DNA from: Rhyzopertha dominica
Lineage: Eukaryota > Arthropoda > Insecta > Coleoptera > Bostrichidae
Direction: 5' to 3'
Assembly (NCBI GenBank): GCA_025024175.1
Contig: QCXZ01000137.1
Location: forward strand, 68,200,680-68,264,679
Length of the DNA stretch: 64,000 nt
Below, one piece after another: positions 55,541 to 64,000 of the stretch (within the stretch, counting starts at the first letter, position 1; every line of letters begins with the position of its first letter). The translations under genes were made by a program, and so were the position numbers. The notes beneath the pieces were generated by a model. The model ran no database searches and was not told where the DNA came from. It saw nothing but the letters and a program-made list of their open reading frames with translations.

Positions 55541-56404
55541 TAACGATGTTTTTGAATTTTCAATTAAATCATAATACTCATATGTGTCTATATTAATTTG
55601 TTTTTTTTTAATTTTAAATATTATATTAATGTTAATATGACTAAAGCAGTACAAACATCATTTTATCAAAAATGATTGAAGATAGAAACATACATATGTA
55701 GTAGAACTACTGACATCAAGCAAATATTGACAGTTTGAAGCTAACAAGCGCTTCATTTTTTTTCTCCATAGCCTACTATAGAAAGGACTAAAATATAACT
55801 AAACCTAAAAATATGCAATTTTCTTAAAAACTATTAGAGATAAATACATACTTCTTTATATCATATAAGAGGAAATTAATTTGCACATTGAACTACGGGG
55901 AAAATAAAATAGGGTGCTATTTAAAAAAATCGAGTTGGCTGGGATTGAATATGATCAATTTTCTAAAGTAAATTTTAGTATTACTAACTATTCTTATATT
56001 AATCCTTTACATCTACAGGTGATGTGCATTTTATTAGTAACATCCCTGTGAAAACTGCAAACCTCTAACTATAAAGGTTTTTAAAATATACTAATTTTCC
56101 GATGTGTCAAAATTTTGTAAAAAAAAATTATATAACTTTACAACAGTGTATTTTAGACTCCATATATGTTATATTAAGTCCCATTAAAATTAAAAGAGGA
56201 ATCAAAAAATGTAATAATATACAGGGTGTTCCATTTAAAAATACATAAGAATGTATTGAACCACCCCCGTATATGTGGGGAGAGGAGGAAAAATATTTTT
56301 ATTTTGTACACTTAAGCACCACCTACCATGCTGCACTCGCAGAATTTTAAAAACTATAATAACAATTGCGTAATATTCCGTCCACGCACTAATGGGCCAC
56401 CCTG

Positions 56405-56815
56405 TATACAGGAAACAGCAGAAGCATTTTTATTGAATTCACTATGAATGAAAATCATATGTGCTTCTCGGTTATTTGAAATATTTTGACTTTTAATAGA
56501 TACAGTGCCTGACTGACCGCAAAGCGATCATGGATTCCCAATTTTTTTTAATAATGCCATAAGTAAAATAACCACATTGGTTTTGAAAATGTATTATGAA
56601 TCACATTTTGTATATATAGTTGGTAGGTCTTTTTGGTTTAGATTTTAGCAGGTTGGCATTTTTTTATGACACATCGCTCCCATGGTAAGCAATTGTTCCT
56701 TTACCTCCAAAAATTTGTTTGAACTTTGTTTCGGATACTTTTTGGGGGATTTTTGTTTCTTGGGCGTGCCAGTTTATGACAGATAACTAGATCATTACTT
56801 TGCAATGTACTATTG
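56405..56815. other. Nothing recognised
   Basis: AT-rich flank of the transposon. Confidence 0.4.
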
Positions 56816-56830
56816 CTTGAAAAAGGCTTT

Positions 56831-56880
56831 CCGTGGGCGGGACTCGAACCCGCAACCTCTTTTCGAGGTACTGTCTGATA
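56831..56880 (-). repeat. tRNA-like 3' half (SINE or tRNA relic)
   Basis: The minus strand contains a perfect T-arm, GCGGG-TTCGAGT-CCCGC, with a consensus B box GGTTCGAGTCC (56840-56850), preceded by a CCTC/GAGG hairpin. A run of five T follows shortly (56820-56824 on the plus strand as A), a possible Pol III terminator. The D-arm and A box are absent, so it is not a complete tRNA gene. A truncated tRNA-derived SINE or a tRNA relic is likely. Confidence 0.55.
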
Positions 56881-57479
56881 AAGATTACAGGAGTAATGGA
56901 ATCGTAAGATTGATAACTTTCGACAGTGTAATGAATAAAACGTAATAGTTTCATATAATGAACGCTAAAAACATTCACCGTCATCAAAGTATTATAGTTA
57001 ATGGAAAAATTAACAGAAATTTCCACCCGAAATGAATTATTACTATCAAAACGAACTTATTCCATCCTACTCTTTTTTGTTTTTAAACCAAGATAATTCA
57101 CGTTTTGTCAGATTGGTTTAAGACTCCACTTGTTTCTTTTATTTATTTTCTATTTATTTGTTTCAAGCTTGATTGATTCAAAGTTTTGTTTTTTAACAAT
57201 GTTGACAAGATGCCTTATTTCAGTAACAATTATTCTTGTAACAAATAAACCTCACGAAACAATGTCATTTATTTATGATAAAAGGAAAATAGGATATCAT
57301 TGAAAACATTCCAATAAGTAATAATAAATACATACTGTCTTCCACAGTCCCCAAAAAGACAAGTATTCGCTAGCTTGCGGAACTAAACAAATGAAAATGA
57401 TAAATAATACTAAAGTAAGCAATGCTGCACGCTAAGTAACATAATTTCAATTAAAGAATTAGACAAAAACAATAGTTTG

Positions 57480-58020
57480 CAGTTTTAACAGCTTTTCAAT
57501 AAAAATTTCTTATAAAAGTGCTAATAGGCAGTGCAAAAACATCCAGAAATTTGTTTATTAAAACAGGAGCAGTGTACAAAGCATCCATCAAATTTTGATG
57601 TAGTGTGCTAGATATTAACATGAATAAGTAGCTGGGATAACGTGTATTCACAATCCAATTCAGCAGACGTAGGTATAAATATTTTACTCTTTGTTCCATA
57701 TTATGTTCTCTTACTCTCATCCTGTATGGCGTAATATGGTCGCCACAGTCAAAACATATGCAGAGTTCTGGATGTGTTGCAATTTTTTACGCTTCTGCTG
57801 GGTCAGAAAACCATAGTAAACAGAATTACAGTAGTCTATATGTGGGTACATCAGACTTTTAACAAGTTTTAATTTTAACTGACAATCCAAATGATTTCTA
57901 ACGTTATACAAGCATTTTAATTTTAACGTTGTTGATTTATAGACGTTCTGTACGTGGTCAAGGAAACCAAACAACCCGTCTAATGCTACCCCCAAATCTT
58001 TAGCTTTATTTGCCAAACAA
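57480..58020 (-). pseudogene. CR1/L2-like LINE fragment (post-palm RT region)
   Basis: Minus strand: AKDLGVALDGLFGFLDHVQN, then KLVKSLMYPHIDYCNSVYYG and KRKKLQHIQNSA, matching the KxLGV...F..HV and L..S..LPHIDYCN...LQ..QN blocks that follow the YADD box in CR1/L2-like LINEs. After a frameshift near 57745 it continues ITPYRMRVREHNMEQRVKYL, the HITP...RIxYK block, and RYPSYLF. The upstream RT core is missing. The fragment ends near 57480. Confidence 0.75.
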
Positions 58021-59160
58021 TCTGCCGGATACTGATAGATCTTTCCAAAACAAGTCGATTTTTTATTTCTTCCAAATTTAGTTTTATCTAGTGTTTAGAC
58101 AATTTACTTTTATAATAAATTAACTCAACAACAAATAGTGTTAAAATAGATACTTCATATCCAATATCTATTTAGAACAGATACATAGTATACCTTCAAA
58201 TGTACCTAGATGTACTTACAGATGCAAAAAAAAAATCACATATATATATTATGTAGCTATCCATACAATTACAACAAAAATATATCTTTTGATTAAGTGT
58301 AACAATTTTAATATCGATCTTGTCAATACATTTCAACCAAAGTATAGTAATGTAACTTTAATTTTAAAACAAGTTTTTGTTGTACGGGTAATTATCGTTA
58401 GTTCCAGTGAACTTTATTTTTACTTCAAGTCATCTTCCACTACGATTTTTTTAATACAATTTTAGAACCAAAGCTGATACAGTCAAACGATACCAAACGG
58501 TTTTCCCTTTCATTTATTCTCGCATGCATATATCAATTGATACAATAAAAGTAATTACAGTTTCCAAGATCATCTTATTTATTTACAACATTTATAACTG
58601 TTCAGCATTAAGGGTATTTTCATCACAGTCTGTTACATCTCAGGGTCAATATTTGCACTAAATAATATTTCTACTGGGACAAAATATGTCAAAACAGTAT
58701 CATACATTGCGAATAATTCCTAAATGTTGTTATACTTTTGGAAGGACATTATATCTCGAAACCTGTCATTAAAATGCTGCAATAATTGCATTGTACAGAT
58801 GGAACTATCACCCTTCAGTACAGAAGATGATGACTTATTATTATTGTCAGAAAAAAGTTAGACAGAGACTAGCCAAATTATTTTCATCAGAATCAGATTA
58901 ATATCATACAACACTAGATGTAAATAGCGATTTAACCAATGAAACATTCAGCACTTTGATGCGGCATTGATTCTATTTTAAATTTAGGCAAGGAAATTGT
59001 TGCCATAATGTTCAGTTTAGAACGGTTGCTTGTAAAATCCAAAATATTTCCAAATTATGTGGAAAGGGTTCGCAATATATTAAATGTGATAGATAATGTT
59101 TCCATAGTTCGTTTTTTATCGAGATAGGAAAACTATTTAAGATGTGTTATCATTACCTTG
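58021..59160. other. Nothing recognised
   Basis: AT-rich sequence between a LINE fragment and repeat-B copy 3. No frames above chance are seen. Confidence 0.45.
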
Positions 59161-59164
59161 CAAA

Positions 59165-60007
59165 AGGATAGGAAATAGTGTATCGCGAAAAAATTTTCAA
59201 AATTTTTATTTGCTCATTCGCTTTAAAATGGTCGAAAACGTAAAAAAAACAAAATTTGAGCAAAAATAAATTCTTGTCTGTGTGTCTGTGGTTTTGTTTG
59301 TGGACACGATAACTTTCGAAAGACTTAATATATGAACTTGAAATTTGGCAAACGTATAGATCTCAACTACCCAAAACGACCTATTGTTTTTGGGGTAAGT
59401 AGGGTATCGGGAAAGGGGGCGAAATTGGGAGATAACTACATTTTTTGCAAATTTTTATTATTTTCGTTTTAGTATGTGATTAGTAGTATAACTGCGAGTA
59501 TTATTCGTTCTTATAAAGTTTCGGTGCAGCAAATTGTTTAGAAGATATTAGCAAAAAAGCGTCACTTAAAGAAAACGGTTCTTCCTAAACATCTCCGAAT
59601 GTATTTAATACATTCAAAAAATGAAAATACCATCAGATAGGAAATAAAACTTCACACAAAAAGTGTCTTAGAAAATTTATCCAAAATTTTAACATTTTCG
59701 AAATATTTTGGTCCCTGTTCGTACGATTTTTAACTTTTGGTATTATATAGGAAATCAAATTTTTGATTGGAAAGCACTCTTGTAATTTTTTTGTTAAGTT
59801 AATACTTTTCCAGTTGTTTGGAAAAAACAGATTTTAAAAATTTATGTATTTTTGCTAATATCACGAGGACCGTTTGTCTTAGAAAAAATGTTTAGAAAGA
59901 AAAATGCTCAAAACCTGATTACTAATCGTATAGTGTAAGAAATAAAAACGTAAATGTCGTTTTTACAATTGGATGTGGAAGTATTGATTCAATTTGCAGC
60001 GGTTTTT
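59165..60007 (-). repeat. Repeat family B, copy 3
   Basis: An inverted, near complete copy. It begins with ATAGTGTATCGCGAAAAAAT and ends with GTATTGATTCAATTTGCAGC followed by GG. Unlike copy 2 it has no hairpin inserted: the sequence reads straight through ATCACGAGGACCGTTTGTCT at about 59859-59880, which shows the empty target site. Confidence 0.75.
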
Positions 60008-61160
60008 ATCCCGTTTTCACTTTTGGCTTCTGCATGTAATTTTTCAAATATTTACTAAAATTATTGCACTGCTATCGTAATTCCTTCAAGTTGGACAGGG
60101 GACTGTGAGTACATATAAAACTATTAGATGATAAATTTTTGCAATTTCTTTTGACGTAATAGTTGAATGATGCCTAAAATTGCATATATCTTAGTTCTGT
60201 GAATTAAAAGTAGTAAATTTTCTTCTATGTTAACTGTTTATTGGACTTATTAAAATACTATGAGACTACTAAACAGCTTCAAAAATCGTTCTATCGACCA
60301 GCAGTGTCTTTCAAACTATCGATGAGTAACAAATATTTAAGTCTGTAAAAATAATAGATCCAAAACATTAAATGTTTTCGTACTAGAAAATCAAATCGCA
60401 GTTTTTAACGTAACATAAGAAATTTGCATATGATGAACTGTATAAAACCAAAGAAAACGTAATAAGTTAGAGGGAATTTCATGTTCAATTAAGGGTAAAG
60501 CAGCTCCACAAAATGAACGAGTTAAAAAACCATTTGTTTCTCTGCAAGTGTAATAATATGTATGAAACAGAGTACTTACCTCGTGGTACTGAATTGCAAC
60601 ACATAAGACTTCGGTAACTCAATAATATGTTTTATAAAAAGCAATTAATTAATAAAACTTTGCGCGTATGTCGTAGTCTAATAATAATAAAATATATTAT
60701 ATTTTCACTCTTCTACGCTATAAGCTAAAAAGATCTTGCAGTGCTCTGTTCAAACAAATTTCACTGTTTGGCATTTTTCTAAGTATTCTATAACCACTCG
60801 TTTTTAACAAATTACCTTTTTTCGAATAACGAAAACTAATAGCATTGTCATACTTAATTGTTTTGTACACTTGATAAACAACTGATATTAGTATTCAGTC
60901 TGATATAACTGCATATTGCGAAATTCAACCACGGATACTATTGCATTAAAACACCAGATACTTCAACAAACATAGAGTCATGTTACATAAACAAAAACAC
61001 GGTGTGTTTGATCTGCAAAGACGAATACTGTAAATAAGATAGTGAATATTTCTTTACTTTCGTACAATATATAAAAAAAACTCAACAGATAGATTAGTAC
61101 TTCGTTTATAAACATGTGACAGGCACAAAACAATCTTGCATTTTTCTATCTTAAAAAAAG
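60008..61160. other. Nothing recognised
   Basis: AT-rich, with no motifs found. Confidence 0.45.
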
Positions 61161-61391
61161 CCGCTACAAATTGAATCCACATCAAATTGTCAAAATGACA
61201 TTTACGCTTTTATTTTTATACTATAAACTATACCATCAGTAATCAGGTTTTGAGCATTTTCTCTCTCTACACATTTTTTTCTAAGACAAAGAATTCTCGT
61301 GATATTAGCAAAAGTACATAAATTTTTAAAATCTGTTTTTTGCATATTACTCGAAAATTATTAACTTACCAAAAAGAGTGCTTTCCTATCA
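61161..61391 (+). repeat. Repeat family B, copy 4 (partial)
   Basis: Begins CCGCTACAAATTGAATCCAC and stops after GAGTGCTTTCCTATCAG. It corresponds to the first 230 bp of copy 1, with small deletions. Confidence 0.7.
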
Positions 61392-63320
61392 GTTGCTGTA
61401 AAAGTCATTCTAATAACATTCCAGCCTTGCTGTAATTTTTTCAATAATTTCAAATCAAGCTATATGAATATGACTAACTGTTACTAATGGTTTGCTGAAG
61501 ATTACTTCAAGTGGAATATACTGGCTAGAAATTTTACACAGCCAGATCTGAAGTAAAAGCTTAAATTACAGTCCGCATTTGACAGTACCCAAAAAATAAT
61601 TTCAAATACGAAATCAAAATACAAAAAAAATACAGGTGCGCAAGTGTGGTCCAAATAAATACAAAAAACACCAAAGCATAAAAAAGAGATCTACAAATAA
61701 TTCATTGAATATGGCCGATAAATGCAAAACCATTGTAACTTTGAAAACGGATGAGTACACCAATCCAAACTGAATAATCTACACAGGCAACTTTCCTGAA
61801 AAAAACTAATATTTTAAAATATTCACAATATTCTATAAATATGTGGAAAGGCAGATGGAAGTATTCTTAAACTTTTTAAATACATTAAACGTGAAAATCC
61901 AATTTACGTGAGCGAAGGAAAAGATTGGGGTGATTAAGATTCAAGCTATTTTTGTCGGTAAAGAACAATAAAATTTACTATTAAATTTATAAAAAAAAAC
62001 AGACGCAATCAGACGTAATTATTCTAACATTCTCAAACTACAAATTAAGCATTCCGTGTTTCGTAAATGGACAAGTTTAAAAAGGAATTAACTCACATTA
62101 AACAACAAGACAGGATAATTTTTAATAGAATTCTTAAAATACAATATAAAGTTAGGTCACTAAAAATGCTGTATAATAACGAGAATAAAAAAAGCATGTT
62201 TTCGCCTCAATAAACTATATCAAAATTGCTTTAAAAATAGGCTTAATAGATTTGGAATTTAAGCGATAGAGGTCAACAAATATAATTTGGTTGGTCTTCT
62301 CGGTCAAAACCAACCCAAACAAAAGCATTATTTTAAACTAAATTAGAAAATTGTATATTTGACTAGAAGGATTTGGAATGTTTTTTAGATTCTAGAAGTT
62401 TTTAAAGCCAATAAAATAGTAGAGCCGCCGCCCTATAAGACAATATTCAATTTATAGGTATCTGTATTTAATTCAACGTAATTTAAGAATTTTCAAAAAA
62501 TTTTTGTTTAAAAAGCGTATTATACTAGTACGTTGAATAACTGTACCAATGTGTTCCTTTTACCACGAAACGTAACGNTATCCTATAGTCTGAAAGAGAN
62601 ATTTGCATTATATCAGGTTAGGATATGCATCAGGAACTGTTTTTATTCACTATTTAAGGGTCTTTTCATTTTGTAATATTTGAAAAAGCACTGTAAATCA
62701 TTTCCTTAGAGATTATTTATGCATTTCTAAACTGTGCTTGTAAACTCCTGCACATGTGAATTACATACTCGTATTATGTATACATATTCCATACATTCTG
62801 CCTACTGAAGTAGATATCTACTTTCCTACTTAATGCTCTATATACAGACCTCTACCTGACCATTGCATTAAAAATAATCATTGTTTAGGTCTAAACAACG
62901 GTAGAATATTGCATTGCGAAAGAAAAGGTATAAATTAAAGTCTTCTAAACCATTTCGAAATTTAAACAGCATAGTATCAGAAAGAAACATTTAGCAAATA
63001 AGCAAAAACATAATTCCCAAGTCCAGTACGCGAGTACGCCTGAATTATAAATTTGGTCTTCAAACTAATGCCAGAAATTTTTACAACCCCTTTAAAATTA
63101 AGAAAAGTAGACAAAATTCTGCACATCTGAGTTCCATATAGTTTTGACGCTCCTTGAAAATTACTTATTTTGTTTTATGTCATTGTGGTTTCAAAGGTTG
63201 AGCTAAAATCGGCAAAGGTGCTAAAGCTTAAGAAAGGAAAAATAAATTCTAGAAAAGTATAAACAAAAACTAAAAGATTGGAAGCAAAGTAGGAACTAAA
63301 TATCCATATACTGTATATAG
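61392..63320. other. Nothing recognised
   Basis: AT-rich. Two Ns lie near 62578 and 62600. Confidence 0.45.
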
Positions 63321-63430
63321 GGCTGCCAGACATCCCGATTTAGGCGAGAGTCTCCCGATTTCTTATCAACCCTCCCGCCTGTTAAATTTAGTGGTCAAAC
63401 TTCCGATTTTGATTGAAACCTCCTGCATTG
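63321..63430 (+). mobile_element. hAT-like terminal fragment
   Basis: AGGGCTGCCAGACATCCCGATTT and the following CTCCCGATTT / CCTCCCGCC blocks resemble the 23627 fragment (AGGGTGACCAGACGTCCTCGATTT). Similarity is limited to about 100 bp. No target duplication is seen. Confidence 0.35.
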
Positions 63431-64000
63431 CATTGACAAAGTCCAATTAATTATAAAATATCGATATCGACATATTTCGTCCTTGCTCTTCCGGCTTCAG
63501 GGCCCATTACAACAACCTTACGAGACCTCAGTGAGTGGTGAGAAGGGACAAGCAGTAGAAGTGAATCTGATGACAGAGAGCAATTCCTAATTTCTCATAA
63601 TTTCATTAATACAGGTCTCTATATTTTTTATGCAGTTTCATATTTCAAATTAACAGAAATAGGGTGGACGATCCGATTACCACCCCTCCCTTTTGAATGT
63701 CTAAAATCTGGTATCAAAAGCCGTGGTGATATATCGATATACTGATTAGCTATAATGATAGCGAAATAGATCTATCTGCAGTTGGTTGCTGTGCAGACAG
63801 CACAGCACAGACATGCATTTTAATATATCGAAATATTGATATACCGATAATTATCGATAACTGTCAATATATCCATAACTACCGGCTAGCGATATATTAA
63901 TAATTATACATAAGCGCATTGTACAATTAATGTGCACGCATTCAACCGGTTGATCTAATTTTTAATTTAATTTAAATTGCAATGTAAACAATAGCAGGTG
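63431..64000. other. AT-rich tract with TATCGATA-type palindromes
   Basis: Words such as ATATCGATATCG, GATATATCGATATAC, AATTATCGATAAC and TATATCGAAATATTGATATA cluster at 63456-63475 and 63725-63900. They may be subterminal repeats of a DNA transposon or DRE-like TATCGATA sites. No gene is seen. Confidence 0.4.

Larger units (their letters stand above)
53756..56404 (+). mobile_element. DNA transposon with about 690-bp terminal inverted repeats
   Basis: The element is 2649 bp. The left end CAGGGTGGCCCATTAGTGCG is the complement of the right end, TA flanks both ends, and the outer context GTATA|CAGGG...CCCTG|TATAC is itself palindromic. The inverted match runs inward for roughly 690 bp (53756-54450 against 55715-56404), with scattered differences, and reaches into the transposase start (ATGGAGAAAAAAATGAA at 54398 against its complement near 55760). 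The core holds a decayed DDE_3 transposase and a tandem repeat. TA target duplication and transposase type place it in the Tc1/mariner group. Confidence 0.88.

Noticed and set aside
55182..55574. 130-codon Phe/Leu-rich frame resembling a membrane protein
   Set aside because: A translation of the T-rich tandem repeat inside a transposon.

Overview
The window looks like an AT-rich insect nuclear genome, a beetle-like or other holometabolous genome being most plausible. It is built almost entirely of transposable elements and their debris. I recognise no complete host protein-coding gene. The insect assignment rests on the element mix: an errantivirus-type LTR retrovirus with an F-like env, a mariner, DDE_3/DUF4817-type transposases with very long inverted repeats, a hAT-like element, Penelope-like debris, and RTE, CR1/L2-like and other LINE fragments. 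The order cannot be fixed from sequence alone.

Layout. 1-14.2 kb: decayed DNA, three copies of a TA-flanked MITE family (3039, 6741, 8495), two copies of an 0.8-kb repeat family 'B' (5125, 11742), a decayed Ty3/gypsy RT (9309), a decayed DDE_3 transposase (11350), and a 237-bp hairpin insertion (12498). 14242-19278: a 5.0-kb Ty3/gypsy element with identical 225-bp LTRs and an ATAG target duplication. 19624-20953: a mariner with perfect 32-bp inverted repeats and a broken transposase. 23.6-25.2 kb: hAT-like, LINE and Tc1 fragments. 26298-27746: a 1.45-kb foldback element. 27.7-31.7 kb: unrecognised AT-rich DNA.

31752-38936 is the most interesting object, a 7.2-kb errantivirus (insect endogenous retrovirus) with identical 213-bp AGT...ACT LTRs, an ATAT target duplication, PBS, PPT, gag, pol, and env with a furin site and membrane anchor. 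Its leader carries an 8-codon upstream ORF ending exactly at a splice donor. A predicted splice to an acceptor at the pol/env junction keeps that mini-ORF in frame with env and could supply the signal peptide that the env ORF itself lacks.

39-43 kb: a Penelope-like fragment with a hammerhead-like motif, a hAT-like element with TCTCG-rich ends enclosing a fourth MITE copy, and an RTE fragment. 46-51.4 kb: a GC-rich short ORF, DDE_3 transposase remnants, a foldback, a second Penelope-like fragment and a SWIM-finger transposase pseudogene. 53756-56404: a 2.65-kb DNA transposon with inverted repeats of about 690 bp. 56.8-64 kb: a tRNA-like 3' half, a CR1/L2-like LINE fragment, and two more family-B copies.

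Both complete LTR elements have identical LTRs, so both inserted recently. All five reading-frame breaks in their pol regions fall in short A runs, which suggests sequencing or assembly indels rather than real decay. Several less AT-rich, non-repetitive stretches (about 3.86-4.5, 13.6-13.96, 39.64-40.17 and 52.2-52.57 kb) are the best candidates for conserved regulatory DNA of a host gene outside the window.
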